DNA of 64,000 bases. Source: Zhihengliuella sp. ISTPL4. GTDB taxonomy: Bacteria > Actinomycetota > Actinomycetes > Actinomycetales > Microbacteriaceae. Positions 52,757-63,180 of this stretch are shown one piece after another; position 1 is the stretch's first letter, and each line of letters opens with the position of its first letter. Made by a program: the position numbers and the translations under genes. Below the pieces are notes generated by a model. The model saw nothing but the letters and a program-made list of their open reading frames with translations, did no database searches and was not told the origin of the DNA. Where the stretch lies: assembly GCF_002848265.1 (NCBI RefSeq), contig NZ_CP025422.1:992001-1056000 (forward strand). The letters run 5' to 3'.

Positions 52757-54556
52757 TCAGTCCTCCTCGTCGAACGCGGGCGCGTGGTCGCGCGCGTACT
52801 GGACATAGCTGTTGCTGACCCCCTGCGGCACCATCGGCCACACCATGGAGTCGGCGCTCACGACGAAGTCGATCACCACGGGGCGGTCGTTCGTCTCCAG
52901 CGCGAGCTGGATGGCGGCGTCGACCTCCTCCTCCTTCTCCACGCGGATCGCGAGGCAGCCGTACGCCTCCGCGAGCTTCACGAAGTCGGGGATGCGGATC
53001 GTGCCGTGCCCGGTGTTCAGGTCGGTGTTGGAGTGGCGGCCGTCGTAGAACAGCGTCTGCCACTGCCGGACCATGCCCAGCGACGAGTTGTTGATGATCG
53101 CGACCTTGATCGGGATGTTGTTGATCGCGCAGGTGGCGAGCTCCTGATTGGTCATCTGGAAGCAGCCGTCGCCGTCGATCGCCCAGACCTGGCGCTCCGG
53201 CTCGGCGACCTTCGCTCCCATGGCCGCCGGCACCGAGTACCCCATCGTGCCCGCGCCGCCGGAGTTCAGCCAGGCGTTCGGACGCTCGTACTTGATGAAC
53301 TGCGCGGCCCACATCTGGTGCTGCCCCACACCGGAGGCGAAGATGCCCTCCGGACCGGTGAGCTCGCCGATCCGCTGGATCACGTACTGCGGGGCGAGCA
53401 GACCGTCGGTCGTCGGCGCATACCCGAGCGGGAACTCGTTCCGCAGGCCGTCGAGATACGACCACCACTCCTCGATGTCGGGCTTGCCGCTGCCGATGAC
53501 ACCACGGAAGGCCGCGTCCAGGTCGGTCAGGACGTCGCGCACGTCACCCACGATCGGCACGTCGGCCGTGCGGATCTTCGAGATCTCCGCCGGGTCGATG
53601 TCGACGTGCACGACCTTCGCGTGCGGCGCGAACAGGGCGGCCTTGCCGGTGACACGGTCGTCGAACCGGGCGCCGAGCGAGACGAGAAGGTCCGCCTCCT
53701 GCAGCGCGAGCACGGCGGGAACCGTGCCGTGCATGCCGGGCATGCCCAGGTGCTGCGGGTGCGAGTCGGGGAACGCGCCGCGCGCCATCAGCGTCGTCAC
53801 GACGGGCGCGCCGGTCGACTCGGCGAGCTCGAGCAGCTCGGCCGCGGCCCGGCCGCGGACGACGCCTCCGCCCACGTACAGCACCGGCTTCTTCGCCTCC
53901 GCGAGGAGGGCGGCGGCCGCCTGGATCTGCTTGCCGTGCGCCTTGGTCACCGGTCGGTACCCGGGGAGGTCGATCTTCGGCGGCCACACGAACGGTGCCG
54001 TCGCCTGCTGCGCATCCTTGGTGATGTCCACGAGCACCGGACCGGGACGCCCGGTGCCGGCGATCTCGTAGGCCGCCGCGATGGCGCCGGGGATGTCCGC
54101 GGCGTCCTTCACCAGGAACGAGTGCTTCGTGATCGGCATCGTGATCCCCACGATGTCAGCCTCCTGGAACGCATCCGTGCCCATGAGCGTCGAGAACACC
54201 TGACCGGTGATCGCGAGCAGCGGCACCGAGTCCATGTAGGCGTCGGCGATCGCCGTGACGAGGTTGGTCGCTCCGGGGCCGGAGGTCGCGATGCACACGC
54301 CGACCTTCCCGGAGGCGGTGGCGTAGCCTTCCGCCGCGTGTCCTGCGCCCTGCTCATGCCGCACGAGGATGTGGCGCAGCTGCGACGCATCCATCAGCGG
54401 GTCGTAGACCGGGAGGATCGCCCCGCCGGGGAGACCGAAGACGTCCGTGACGCCGAGCAGCTCGAGGGAGCGGACGACGGCCTCTGCGCCGGTGATCTCC
54501 GGGGCGGATGGGCGGGCGGGCGGCCTCGGCACGGCCGAGACGGAGTCAGCAGTCAT
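52757..54556 (-). CDS. ilvB: acetolactate synthase large subunit
   Basis: Thiamine-diphosphate enzyme of 599 residues that makes acetolactate and acetohydroxybutyrate. The catalytic Glu is in [14 protein letters not shown] near residue 65; the cofactor motif [15 protein letters not shown] and the Asn block [13 protein letters not shown] lie near 450-490. AAGGAAA precedes the ATG. The 71-base gap to ilvD holds no leucine/valine/isoleucine-rich leader peptide. Confidence 0.97.
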   Translation of the reverse strand: MTADSVSAVPRPPARPSAPEITGAEAVVRSLELLGVTDVFGLPGGAILPVYDPLMDASQLRHILVRHEQGAGHAAEGYATASGKVGVCIATSGPGATNLVTAIADAYMDSVPLLAITGQVFSTLMGTDAFQEADIVGITMPITKHSFLVKDAADIPGAIAAAYEIAGTGRPGPVLVDITKDAQQATAPFVWPPKIDLPGYRPVTKAHGKQIQAAAALLAEAKKPVLYVGGGVVRGRAAAELLELAESTGAPVVTTLMARGAFPDSHPQHLGMPGMHGTVPAVLALQEADLLVSLGARFDDRVTGKAALFAPHAKVVHVDIDPAEISKIRTADVPIVGDVRDVLTDLDAAFRGVIGSGKPDIEEWWSYLDGLRNEFPLGYAPTTDGLLAPQYVIQRIGELTGPEGIFASGVGQHQMWAAQFIKYERPNAWLNSGGAGTMGYSVPAAMGAKVAEPERQVWAIDGDGCFQMTNQELATCAINNIPIKVAIINNSSLGMVRQWQTLFYDGRHSNTDLNTGHGTIRIPDFVKLAEAYGCLAIRVEKEEEVDAAIQLALETNDRPVVIDFVVSADSMVWPMVPQGVSNSYVQYARDHAPAFDEED

Positions 54557-54627
54557 GACTTTCCTTCTGATGAACTGTGCGGGACACCGGCGTTCCGATC
54601 GAGCGGACTCCTGAGCCGGTCGATGGA

Positions 54628-56346
54628 TCAGCCGGTCGTCGCTCCCTCGGCGGCGGACCGCACGAGGCGCGAGTACTTGGCAAGAACGCCTCGGGTGTAG
54701 CGCGGGGGAAGCGGCTCCCAGCCAGAGCGGCGGGAGGCGAGCTCCGCCTCGTCGACGAGTAGGTCGAGAGAGCGAGCTGCGATATCGACCCGTATCAGAT
54801 CACCATCGCGCACGAAGGCGATGGGACCTGCGTCCACCGCTTCGGGTGCTATGTGGCCGATGCACAGGCCGGTTGTGCCGCCTGAGAATCGTCCGTCCGT
54901 CAAGAGTAGTACATCTTTTCCGAGCCCCGCGCCCTTGATGGCCGCGGTGATGGCGAGCATCTCGCGCATACCCGGTCCGCCCTTGGGTCCCTCGTACCGG
55001 ATGACGATGACCGTCCCCGGCTCGATGGTCCCCTCGGCGACCGCGTCCATGGCGGCGCGCTCGCGCTCGAAGACCCGCGCGGGACCCTCGAAGACGGCCG
55101 CGTCGAAGCCGGCGGTCTTGACAACGGCCCCCTCCGGAGCGAGCGACCCGTGCAGGATCGTCAGTCCGCCGGTGGCGTGGATGGGGTTGTCGAACGTGTG
55201 GATGACCTCGCCGTCGATCGGCTGCGGGTCGAGCTCGGCGAGGTTCTCGGCGAGCGTCTTGCCGGTGACGGTGAGCGCGTCGCCGTGCAGCAGCGCTTCG
55301 TCGAGCATCGCCTTCATGATCACGGGGATGCCGCCGTGGCGGTCGACGTCGTTCATGACGTACTTGCCGAACGGCTTCATGTCGGCCACATGCGGGACCT
55401 TGTCGCCGATGCGGTTGAAGTCGTGCAGGCTCAGCTCGACCTCGGCCTCCCGCGCGATCGCGAGGAGGTGGAGGACGACGTTCGTCGAGCCGCCGAGGGC
55501 CATGGCCAGGGCGATGGCATTCTCGAACGCCTCCTTGGTCAGGATGTCGCGCGTCGTGATCCCCTGGCGGAGCAGGTTGACGACCGCCTCGCCCGACCGG
55601 TGCGCGAAGTAGTCGCGGCGGCGGTCGGCCGCGGGCGGCGCGGCCGAGCCCGGGAGGCTGAGCCCGAGCGCCTCGGCGACGGAGGCCATCGTGTTGGCCG
55701 TGTACATGCCGCCGCACGCGCCCTCACCGGGAGCGATGGCGCACTCGATGCGCTTCAGGTCCTCCTCGCTCATGAGACCGGCGCGGCAGGCGCCGACCGC
55801 CTCGAACGAGTCGATGATCGTGACGTCCTTCTCGGTGCCGTCGGAGAGCTTGACCCAGCCCGGCGCGATCGACCCGGCGTAGAGGAAGACGCTGGAGAGG
55901 TCGAGGCGCGCGCTGGCCATGAGCATGCCGGGGATCGACTTGTCGCAGCCCGCGAGCAGGACGGAGCCGTCGAGGCGCTCGGCCATCATCACGGTCTCGA
56001 CGGAGTCGGCGATGACCTCGCGCGACACGAGCGAGAAGTGCATCCCCTCGTGGCCCATCGAGATGCCGTCCGACACGGAGATGGTGCCGAACTGCAGCGG
56101 GTAGCCACCGCCGGAGTGCACGCCCTCCTTCGCCCCCTGCGCCAACCGGTCGAGGCTCAGGTTGCAGGGGGTGATCTCGTTCCAGCTGGACGCGATGCCG
56201 ATCTGCGGCTTGTCCCAGTCGGCGTCCCCCATCCCGACCGCGCGGAGCATGCCGCGAGAGGTCGTGGCCTCGATGCCGTCGGTGACGACGCGACTGCGGG
56301 GCTTGATGTCGATGGGCGCGCTGGTGGAGGGATCATGCGAGGACAT
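54628..56346 (-). CDS. ilvD: dihydroxy-acid dehydratase
   Basis: 572 residues. The Fe-S cysteines are in [15 protein letters not shown] and [14 protein letters not shown], and [17 protein letters not shown] is the C-terminal signature. It removes water from dihydroxy acids in the third step of valine and isoleucine synthesis. Only 9 bases separate it from otsB; a TAGACT -10-like element formed across the otsB stop lies 6 bases before the ATG, so a leaderless ilvD transcript is possible besides read-through from otsAB. Confidence 0.97.
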   Translation of the reverse strand: MSSHDPSTSAPIDIKPRSRVVTDGIEATTSRGMLRAVGMGDADWDKPQIGIASSWNEITPCNLSLDRLAQGAKEGVHSGGGYPLQFGTISVSDGISMGHEGMHFSLVSREVIADSVETVMMAERLDGSVLLAGCDKSIPGMLMASARLDLSSVFLYAGSIAPGWVKLSDGTEKDVTIIDSFEAVGACRAGLMSEEDLKRIECAIAPGEGACGGMYTANTMASVAEALGLSLPGSAAPPAADRRRDYFAHRSGEAVVNLLRQGITTRDILTKEAFENAIALAMALGGSTNVVLHLLAIAREAEVELSLHDFNRIGDKVPHVADMKPFGKYVMNDVDRHGGIPVIMKAMLDEALLHGDALTVTGKTLAENLAELDPQPIDGEVIHTFDNPIHATGGLTILHGSLAPEGAVVKTAGFDAAVFEGPARVFERERAAMDAVAEGTIEPGTVIVIRYEGPKGGPGMREMLAITAAIKGAGLGKDVLLLTDGRFSGGTTGLCIGHIAPEAVDAGPIAFVRDGDLIRVDIAARSLDLLVDEAELASRRSGWEPLPPRYTRGVLAKYSRLVRSAAEGATTG

Positions 56347-56355
56347 GACGAGAGT

Positions 56356-57153
56356 CTATTCCTGCGCGACGGCCCTCTCGTTCGCGAGCGTCTCCAGAAG
56401 CGCGGCGATCTGTTGTGGAGAGTCCACACGGAGGGTCGCCGCACTCTCCCCCGGCCCGACGCGCACACCGAGGTCGCCCTCCTGCAGCACACGCATCGCA
56501 TCCTCGTCGGTCACGTCGTCGCCGGCGAAGAGGATGCCCGTCGCGTCGAAGCGCTCCCGCAGGGCGATCATCGCGGCGTCCTTGCCCTCGTTCCGCGACG
56601 AGAACTCCAGGACCCGGTGGCCGGCGCGCCGCCGCCAGTGCGGGAAGCGCTCCGCGACGAGCGCATCGATCTCGGCGAAGACCTTCTCCTCGGTCTCGCG
56701 ATCCGCGCGCCGCGTGTGCACGCCCATTCCGAACGTCTTCGGCTCCAGCTCCGCACCGTCGTAGCGGTCGATGATCGGCTGCGCCGCCGCCCACAGCTCC
56801 TCGCGGGCGCCGGATTCGGTGGCATCGCCCGGCGCATCGGCGGCACCCTCACCGGGGAACCAGTACTGCGCGCCGTGCGAGCCGGCGAGGACGAGCACGG
56901 AGTCGTCGGTGTGCTCGGTGATCTTCCTCAGGTCGTGCATGCTGCGCCCGGAGACGTAGGCCACCACGGTGTCGGGCATCCCGGCGAGGCGGTTCATCTG
57001 CACGGCCACCTCGGGCAGCGCTCTCGCCGCCATGGGGTCCACCACCAGCGGGGACGCGGTGCCGTCGAAGTCGAGGGCGACGACGAGGCGCGGGGTCGTC
57101 GCGAGGGCGGTGAGGTCGGCGTCGGCGGTTCCGGGGATCCAGGGGCGCGTCAC
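56356..57153 (-). CDS. otsB: trehalose-phosphatase
   Basis: HAD-superfamily phosphatase, 265 residues, that dephosphorylates trehalose 6-phosphate. The nucleophile motif is VALDFDGTASPLV near residue 30, motif II is in YVSGRS, and motif IV is FAGDDVTDEDAMR. The start is GTG. Follows otsA by 39 bases on the same strand. Confidence 0.95.
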   Translation of the reverse strand: MTRPWIPGTADADLTALATTPRLVVALDFDGTASPLVVDPMAARALPEVAVQMNRLAGMPDTVVAYVSGRSMHDLRKITEHTDDSVLVLAGSHGAQYWFPGEGAADAPGDATESGAREELWAAAQPIIDRYDGAELEPKTFGMGVHTRRADRETEEKVFAEIDALVAERFPHWRRRAGHRVLEFSSRNEGKDAAMIALRERFDATGILFAGDDVTDEDAMRVLQEGDLGVRVGPGESAATLRVDSPQQIAALLETLANERAVAQE

Positions 57154-57192
57154 GGTGTCTCCGATCGGGGAAAGGGATGTGCAGGATGCGGC

Positions 57193-58599
57193 TCAGCGGC
57201 CGCGGACGTTCGCGAGGGCCTCGAGGAAGGACGACGACCAGGCGTTCACGTCGTTGTCCAGCACCCGGCGCCGGAGCGAGCGCATGCGACGGGCCTGTTC
57301 CGCGGGCGACATCTCGACCGCTTCCATGATCGCGTCCTTGAGCCCGGCGATGTCGTGGGGGTTCACGCGCACCGCCTGCCGGAGCTCGTCCGCCGCGCCG
57401 GTGAACTCGCTGAGGACGAGGACGCCCCTGTTGTCCGTCCGCGTGGCGATGTACTCCTTCGCGACGAGGTTCATGCCGTCGCGCAGCGCCGTCACGAGCA
57501 TGACATCGGCGGCGAGATACAGCGCGACCATCTCCTCGCGCGGGTAGCCCTGGTGCAGGTAGCGGATGGCGGAGTGGCCGACGGTGTCGTGGTCGCCGTT
57601 GATGCGGGCCACCGCGAGCTCGATCTCGTCGCGGAGGTGCGCATAGGCGTCCACGCGCTCCCGGCTCGGGCTCGCCACCTGGATGAGCGTGACGTCGTCG
57701 ACGTCGAGGCGTCCGTCCTCCAGGAGTTCGCCATACGCCTTGATCCGGTGTCCGATCCCCTTGGTGTAGTCCAGCCGGTCGACGCCGAGGAGGATGCGCT
57801 TCGGGTTGCCGAGGCTCGCACGGATCTCGGCCGCGCGCGCCCGGATGTCCTCCCTGGCGGCGAGTTCGAGGTATGGCGCGGTGTCGATCGAGATCGGGAA
57901 GGCCTTGGCCACGGCCGTCCGCGTTCCGCCCTGATCAGGGATCGTGATGCTGGACCCCTTCACCTCGTACCGCAGCCGGCGCCGGACCGCGGTGAGGAAG
58001 TACGTCGCGTCCTGCGCCCGCTGGAAGCCGATGACATCCGCGCCGAGGAGTCCGCGGAGCACCTGGTCGCGCCACGGCAGCTGCGCGTACAGGCCGTGGG
58101 CCGGGAACGGGATGTGGTGGAAATAACCGATCGTGACGTCGGGACGCAGCTCGCGGACCATCTGCGGGACGAGCTGGAGCTGGTAGTCGTGCACCCAGAC
58201 GGTGCCGTCCTGGGCGGCCGCCGCAGCTGCAGCCTCGGCGAACCGCCGGTTCACCCGCACGTACGCGTCCCACCACTCGCGGTGGTACTGGGGTGGAGCG
58301 ATGACGTCGTGGTAGAGCGGCCAGATCGTGTCATTGGCGAAGCCCTCGTAATAGTCCGCGACTTCGTCGGAGCTCAGCGTCACCGGGATCAGGTCGATGC
58401 CGTCGGCCTCGAAGGGCTCGAGCTCGACATCCGGCTGACCCGGCCAACCGACCCAGGCGCCGTGGACGCGGCGCATCATCGGTTCGAGCGCGGCGACGAG
58501 GCCCCCGGGCGACGTCCGCCAGGTCTCCTCGCCGTCAGGACCCACGACCCGGTCCACCGGGAGACGGTTGGCGACGACGACGAAATCAGCAGCAGTCAC
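57193..58599 (-). CDS. otsA: alpha,alpha-trehalose-phosphate synthase (UDP-forming)
   Basis: GT20 glycosyltransferase, 468 residues, joining UDP-glucose (or ADP/GDP-glucose) and glucose 6-phosphate. FVVVANRLPVDRV opens the protein; WVHDYQLQLVPQMVRE, GVDRLDYTKGIGHRIKAY (donor phosphate Arg/Lys) and LSEFTGAADELR are the conserved blocks. The start is GTG with GAGGAG upstream. A -10-like TAGGTT lies about 32 bases before the start. With otsB it makes the stress protectant trehalose. Confidence 0.96.
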   Translation of the reverse strand: MTAADFVVVANRLPVDRVVGPDGEETWRTSPGGLVAALEPMMRRVHGAWVGWPGQPDVELEPFEADGIDLIPVTLSSDEVADYYEGFANDTIWPLYHDVIAPPQYHREWWDAYVRVNRRFAEAAAAAAAQDGTVWVHDYQLQLVPQMVRELRPDVTIGYFHHIPFPAHGLYAQLPWRDQVLRGLLGADVIGFQRAQDATYFLTAVRRRLRYEVKGSSITIPDQGGTRTAVAKAFPISIDTAPYLELAAREDIRARAAEIRASLGNPKRILLGVDRLDYTKGIGHRIKAYGELLEDGRLDVDDVTLIQVASPSRERVDAYAHLRDEIELAVARINGDHDTVGHSAIRYLHQGYPREEMVALYLAADVMLVTALRDGMNLVAKEYIATRTDNRGVLVLSEFTGAADELRQAVRVNPHDIAGLKDAIMEAVEMSPAEQARRMRSLRRRVLDNDVNAWSSSFLEALANVRGR

Positions 58600-58663
58600 A
58601 GGGGCACTCCTCGGTCAGGAACTTCCAACCTATCGAGGATGCGCGCGTCCCGCGGGTCCGTGC

Positions 58664-59920
58664 TCAGGCCTTGACAGCCGTTGCCGTACGGTGCACACCG
58701 CTGAGTGCCCAGTTGCCGAGGCCCGCGGCGAAAGCGATCCCTGCGGCGATCATCGGGAGGACGAGCGCGGCGGAAGTGCCGAAGTTCTCCGCGATCTCCC
58801 CCGCCACCGCGGCGCCGAGCGATTGGCCGACGACCACGCCGGAGCCGAGCATCGTCATCACGGTCGCCGACCGCCCTCGGGGGCTCCGGGCGGCGCCGAA
58901 GCTGTACTGCGTGACGAGGGTCGGACCGATGCCGATGCCCATGATGGCCAGGGCGAGCATCATCCCCGCCGGCGCGTCGACGATGCCGAGCAGCAGCGAG
59001 CCCGCGAGCAGGATCCCCGAGAAGACGAGCCACCGCGCCCTCAGCGTGAACCGGGCAGGAAGCCAGGCGACTCCCAGGGCCAGCAGTGCGGAGCCGACGC
59101 CCATCACGCCGTACAGCAGGCCCGCCTGCTCGGGAGCGCCGAGATCGGCCATGAAGGACGTGAGAGAGGTGAGCATCGTGCCGAAGAAGATGCCGACCCC
59201 GAGGATCCCGAGGACCACGATCAGGAGCTGCGGTCGGAACAGCTCGGACACGGCGGACGGCGCCCGGCCGTCATCGGTGCGGTCCTGCGAGACGTGCCGT
59301 CCGCTCGGGTGCAGGGCGAAGGCGCCGACGAACACCAGGGTCAGTGCGGCCGCCCCGACCAGCGGGGCCCACGGCGTGAGCGCCGAGGCGAGCACGCCCA
59401 CGAGGAACGGACCGAAGACGAAGACGGTCTCGTCGGCGGCCGACTCGTACGCCATCGTGCCGGAGACGGTGCGGGCTCGGCGTTCCGCCGGCATCCGCTC
59501 GCCGATGATCGTCACCAGGCGGGAGCGCGACAGCGGCGCCACCTGCGGGGCCGTCGCACCGATGCCGATCGCCGCGAGGAGCACAAAGCCGTCGGCGGCC
59601 GGACCGTAGACCACCGCGGTGAAGAGAAGCAGCATCACCGCGTTACCCACGGCGAGCGCGAGGAGGACCCTGCGCTGACCGAAGCGGTCGGCGGCGGCGC
59701 CCAGGAGCGGTCCGAAGCACGCGGTGCCCAGACCGACCGCAGCCGACGTGAGACCGCCGAGGGACAGGGACTCTCGCGCCGACACGACGACGGTGAGGAC
59801 GCCGACCACCATCATGGCGAACGGCAGGCGCGCGATGAACGCGATGAGGAAGTAGGGCAGGCCGGCGAGGCGGAAGAGGGTCGGCTCGGCGAGATCGGAA
59901 GTGGTGCTGGCGCGTGTCAT
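58664..59920 (-). CDS. MFS transporter
   Basis: 418 residues, about 12 membrane segments, with motif A in GAAADRFGQRRVLLALA (loop 2-3). ATG at 59920 chosen; the frame extends 25 codons upstream without a ribosome site. Stops 64 bases before otsA on the same strand, but the gap carries an otsA promoter candidate, so it is probably a separate unit. Substrate unknown; similar carriers are annotated as drug or sugar exporters. Confidence 0.87.
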   Translation of the reverse strand: MTRASTTSDLAEPTLFRLAGLPYFLIAFIARLPFAMMVVGVLTVVVSARESLSLGGLTSAAVGLGTACFGPLLGAAADRFGQRRVLLALAVGNAVMLLLFTAVVYGPAADGFVLLAAIGIGATAPQVAPLSRSRLVTIIGERMPAERRARTVSGTMAYESAADETVFVFGPFLVGVLASALTPWAPLVGAAALTLVFVGAFALHPSGRHVSQDRTDDGRAPSAVSELFRPQLLIVVLGILGVGIFFGTMLTSLTSFMADLGAPEQAGLLYGVMGVGSALLALGVAWLPARFTLRARWLVFSGILLAGSLLLGIVDAPAGMMLALAIMGIGIGPTLVTQYSFGAARSPRGRSATVMTMLGSGVVVGQSLGAAVAGEIAENFGTSAALVLPMIAAGIAFAAGLGNWALSGVHRTATAVKA

Positions 59921-60127
59921 GGCTCTCGCGCGTCGATGACGCGATGTCGGGTGCCGCCGCTGTCCGTCGGAGACGCCGACGGCCGGTAGATACACGGTTT
60001 CTGCGGCCGCGGGCGAACCGCGACCGTCTCATGATATCCGGTGCATCTGGGCGGACGCCTTGCCAGCCGCTCCCCCGCCTTGTCAAGGCTCCGGTCCGCC
60101 CACGCCGGCTGCGGGTACCGTAGGGGC

Positions 60128-60427
60128 ATGCGCTACCTCTTCAGCACCGGACTCGTCGCCGCGATCTCGGCTGGGATCTCGCTGCTGCGCGGCACCCGCA
60201 ACGAACCCATCACTTGGCGCTCGCTCCTGTCGTGGGTGAGCTGGGGCATCACGATGGCACTCGCCGTCGGCGCGGTCGTCGACATGCGCCGCGAACGTCA
60301 CGGCGTGCCGGTGGACGCGGACTCGCCGCAATCGGTGAAGAAGTCCAAGAAGGCGCAGCGCCTGCAGTTCCGTTCGCAGAAGGCGCTCGCCGACGCGCAG
60401 GGGCACGCCCAGGACAAGCGGTCCTGA
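60128..60427 (+). CDS. hypothetical small membrane protein
   Basis: 99 residues: two hydrophobic segments (about 4-20 and 33-52) and a charged, Lys/Gln-rich tail (SVKKSKKAQRLQFRSQKALADAQGHAQ in parts). No family recognised. TACCGT lies 6 bases before the ATG, as in a leaderless promoter. It converges with the thiolase gene. Confidence 0.7.
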   Translation: MRYLFSTGLVAAISAGISLLRGTRNEPITWRSLLSWVSWGITMALAVGAVVDMRRERHGVPVDADSPQSVKKSKKAQRLQFRSQKALADAQGHAQDKRS

Positions 60428-60452
60428 CGCACCCCCGCGCCTCCGGCGTCAG
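60424..60452. terminator. weak hairpin across two convergent stop codons
   Basis: CTGACGC (60424-60430) and GCGTCAG (60446-60452) include the stop codons of the small membrane protein and the thiolase. It may end both transcripts; short stem, no T-run. Confidence 0.4.
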
Positions 60453-61633
60453 CGGGTGAGGATGAGCGCCTCGCCCTGACCGCCGCCGCCGCACAGGCCG
60501 ACCGCCGCAGTGCCGCCACCCCGGCGGGCGAGTTCGTGCGCGACATGCACGACGAGGCGGTTACCGGAGGCGCCGATCGGATGGCCGATCGCGATGCCGC
60601 CGCCGTGCACGTTGACGATCTCGCCGTCCAGTCCGAGCTCGGACTGCGAGCGGGCGACCACGGCCCCGAACGCTTCGTTGATCTCCACGAGGTCGAGATC
60701 CTGCGGCGTGATCCCCTGCTTGCGGCACGCCTGTTCGATCGCCCGCGCCGGCTGCGCCTGGAGCGAGTTGTCCGGGCCGGCGGTCTGGCCGCTCGCCCCG
60801 ACGGTCACGAGCACCGGCCAGCCCTTGGCCTCGGCCGTCCCGCGCGTCGTGACGACGACGGCGGAGGCGCCGTCCGAGATCTGGGACGAGTTGCCCGCCG
60901 TGATCGAGCCGCCCTCGGCGAAGGCGGATCGCAGTCCCGCGAGGGTCTCCACCGTGGTCTCGGGGCGCACCCCCTCGTCTCGGGTCACCCGCACGGGTTC
61001 GCCCCGGCGCTGCGGCACCTCGACGGCGACGATCTCTGCGTCGAGCACACCGCTCTCCTGCGCGGCGGCGGCCCGCTGATGCGAGAGCGCGGCGACCTGG
61101 TCCTGGGCCTCCCGGGTGAGTTCGTAGCGCGCGTTATGCCGCTCCGTGGACGCGCCCATGCTCTCCCGGTCGTAGGCGTCCGTCAGCCCGTCGTAGGCCA
61201 TGTGGTCGAGGACCTCGACGGTGCCGTAGGTCCAACCATCGCGCGATCCCATGAGCAGGTGCGGTGCGCGGGTCATCGACTCCATGCCGGCGGCGACGAC
61301 GACCTCGGCGTCCCCGGTCCGGATCATGCGCGCCGCGTCGATCACGGCCGTGAGCCCGGACAGGCACACCTTGTTCACGGAGTGGGCGGGGACGTCCCAG
61401 CCGATTCCCGCGCCGATGGCGGCCTGACGGGCGGCGTTCTGTCCCGACCCCGCGGCGAGCACCTGCCCGACGATGACCGCATCGACGTCTGCCGGGTCCA
61501 CCCCGCCCTGCTCCAGGGCACCGCGGATCGCGAACGATCCGAGCTGCGGCGCGGTGAAGGCGGCGAGCTGTCCTTTCAGCCGCCCCTGCGGGGTGCGCGC
61601 CGCGGCGACGATGACGACATCGTTCTCACTCAT
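60449..61633 (-). CDS. acetyl-CoA C-acyltransferase (thiolase)
   Basis: 394 residues. The nucleophilic Cys is in [19 protein letters not shown] near residue 88, the His in GHPIGASG near 348 and the second Cys in [13 protein letters not shown] near 378, the full thiolase triad. NEAFGAVVA is also intact. It cleaves a 3-ketoacyl-CoA, probably acetoacetyl-CoA or 3-oxoadipyl-CoA, made by the CoA-transferase encoded just upstream; the genes overlap by 8 bases. Confidence 0.93.
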   Translation of the reverse strand: MSENDVVIVAAARTPQGRLKGQLAAFTAPQLGSFAIRGALEQGGVDPADVDAVIVGQVLAAGSGQNAARQAAIGAGIGWDVPAHSVNKVCLSGLTAVIDAARMIRTGDAEVVVAAGMESMTRAPHLLMGSRDGWTYGTVEVLDHMAYDGLTDAYDRESMGASTERHNARYELTREAQDQVAALSHQRAAAAQESGVLDAEIVAVEVPQRRGEPVRVTRDEGVRPETTVETLAGLRSAFAEGGSITAGNSSQISDGASAVVVTTRGTAEAKGWPVLVTVGASGQTAGPDNSLQAQPARAIEQACRKQGITPQDLDLVEINEAFGAVVARSQSELGLDGEIVNVHGGGIAIGHPIGASGNRLVVHVAHELARRGGGTAAVGLCGGGGQGEALILTR

Positions 61634-62294
61634 TGATCTCGGTCCTTCCGTTGTCCAGTTCCGGGGCGAGACGGAGAGGCGGCTCCGTGGCCTGCCGCAC
61701 CTGCTCCACCGACACGTCGGGCGCGAGCTCGACCAGGACGAGCCCATCCGGCGTCACGTCGATCACCGCGAGGTCCGTGATGATCCGGTCCACGACGCCG
61801 CGTCCGGTCAACGGCAGCGTGCAGGCGTCGACGATCTTCGCCGAGCCGTCCTTGGCGACGTGCTCCATCAGCACGATCACCCGTCCGGCGCCGTGCACGA
61901 GGTCCATGGCGCCCCCGGGGCCCTTGACCATCTTGCCCGGGATCATCCAGTTCGCGAGGTCCCCGGAGGCGGAGACCTGCATCGCCCCGAGGATGGCGGC
62001 ATCGATCTTCCCGCCGCGGATCATGCCGAAGCTGAGGGCGGAGTCGAAGAACGCCGCACCGGGGAGCGTGGTCACCGTCTCCTTCCCCGCGTTGATGAGA
62101 TCCGGGTCGACCTCGGCCTCCCGCGGGTAGGGCCCGACTCCGAGGATGCCGTTCTCCGACTGCAGCACCACGGTCACGTCGGACGGGACGTGGTTCGGCA
62201 CGAGCGTGGGCAGGCCGATGCCGAGGTTCACATACGCGCCGTCCGGCAGCTCGGCCGCCGCGCGCGCGGCCATCTGGTCTCTCGTGAGCGCCAT
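61626..62294 (-). CDS. 3-oxoacid CoA-transferase subunit B
   Basis: 222 residues. The catalytic Glu lies in [48 protein letters not shown] and [12 protein letters not shown] are the SCOT/PcaJ blocks. It pairs with subunit A, whose stop is 1 base upstream of its ATG. Moves CoA from succinyl-CoA to acetoacetate or 3-oxoadipate; which of the two is not resolved. Confidence 0.93.
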   Translation of the reverse strand: MALTRDQMAARAAAELPDGAYVNLGIGLPTLVPNHVPSDVTVVLQSENGILGVGPYPREAEVDPDLINAGKETVTTLPGAAFFDSALSFGMIRGGKIDAAILGAMQVSASGDLANWMIPGKMVKGPGGAMDLVHGAGRVIVLMEHVAKDGSAKIVDACTLPLTGRGVVDRIITDLAVIDVTPDGLVLVELAPDVSVEQVRQATEPPLRLAPELDNGRTEINE

Positions 62295-62295
62295 G

Positions 62296-63069
62296 TCAGG
62301 CTCCTTCCGCGGCGACGGTCCGTCGCTCGATGCGCTTAGGGATGTCCGCGCCGACCTCGACGATCCGATGCACGAAGACGCCGGGCAGGTGGATCGCGTC
62401 CGGGTCGAGCTCTCCCGGTTCGACGAGCCGCTCCACCTGCGCGATGCACACGCGCCCGGCCATCGCGGCGAGCGGGTTGAAGTTCCGCGCCGCCTTCCGG
62501 AACACGAGATTGCCGTGCCGGTCGCCGCGGACCGCGTGGACCAGGGCGAAGTCGGTGTTGATCGCCTCCTCCAGCACGAACTCACGGGGCTCGCCGTGCA
62601 CCGCGAACGTGCGCACGTCCTTGGGTGGCGAGGCCACCGCGATCGAGCCATCCGCGTGGTACCGGCGAGGCAGACCACCCTCGGCCACCTGGGTGCCGAC
62701 GCCCGTCTGGGTGAAGAACGCCGCGATTCCGGATCCTCCCGCCCGCAGCTTCTCGGCCAGCGTGCCCTGCGGGGTCAGCTCGAGCTCGAGCTCACCGGAC
62801 AGGAACTGCCGCTCGAACTCCTTGTTCTCTCCCACGTAGGACGACGTCATCTTCCGAATGCGCTGCGCGGCGAGCAGGACGCCCAGGCCCCAGTCGTCCA
62901 CCCCGCAGTTGTTGCTGACGACGCTCAGGTCGGTCGTGCCCTGCGCGAGGAGCGCTTCGATGAGCGCGATCGGGTTCCCGGAGAGTCCGAAGCCTCCGAC
63001 GGCGAGCGAAGCGCCGTCCGGGATGTCGGCGACCGCGGCGGCCGCGGAGTCCCATTGCTTGTCGATCAC
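62296..63069 (-). CDS. 3-oxoacid CoA-transferase subunit A
   Basis: 257 residues. [23 protein letters not shown] (in parts) is the N-terminal CoA-transferase glycine loop; [10 protein letters not shown] and [15 protein letters not shown] follow. The start is GTG with AAGGAG 6 bases upstream. First gene of the operon A-B-thiolase, divergent from an IclR regulator, an arrangement found for pca (3-oxoadipate) and ketone-body genes. Confidence 0.93.
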   Translation of the reverse strand: MIDKQWDSAAAAVADIPDGASLAVGGFGLSGNPIALIEALLAQGTTDLSVVSNNCGVDDWGLGVLLAAQRIRKMTSSYVGENKEFERQFLSGELELELTPQGTLAEKLRAGGSGIAAFFTQTGVGTQVAEGGLPRRYHADGSIAVASPPKDVRTFAVHGEPREFVLEEAINTDFALVHAVRGDRHGNLVFRKAARNFNPLAAMAGRVCIAQVERLVEPGELDPDAIHLPGVFVHRIVEVGADIPKRIERRTVAAEGA

Positions 63070-63137
63070 GTCTGCTCCTTCGGATCCGTGTCCCCTCCCA
63101 GCTTCCCGCCCCGGGCGGAGTCGCGGCCAGCGCCCTC

Positions 63138-63180
63138 TTGCGATGTGGACGCCCGCACCACTAGCGTCCACGATGTGGAC
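63138..63180 (+). promoter_or_regulatory. IclR gene promoter with three operator repeats
   Basis: TTGCGA (63138-63143) and TAGCGT (63162-63167) are 18 bases apart, 7 bases before the GTG start. CGATGTGGAC occurs directly repeated at 63141-63150 and 63171-63180, and GCGTCCAC (63164-63171) is inverted to GTGGACGC in the first copy. Two inverted and one direct repeat recall PcaU/PobR-type IclR operators. Confidence 0.6.

Noticed and set aside
54557..54627. Leader peptide or attenuator before ilvB
   Set aside because: The 71-base gap shows no short frame with runs of Leu, Val or Ile codons and no strong hairpin.
55150..58674. Plus-strand open frame of more than 1100 codons opposite ilvD, otsB and otsA
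   Set aside because: It mirrors codon phase of three well-supported minus-strand genes, has no recognisable domain and a composition (Arg, Asp, Val, His-rich) typical of antisense frames in GC-rich DNA.
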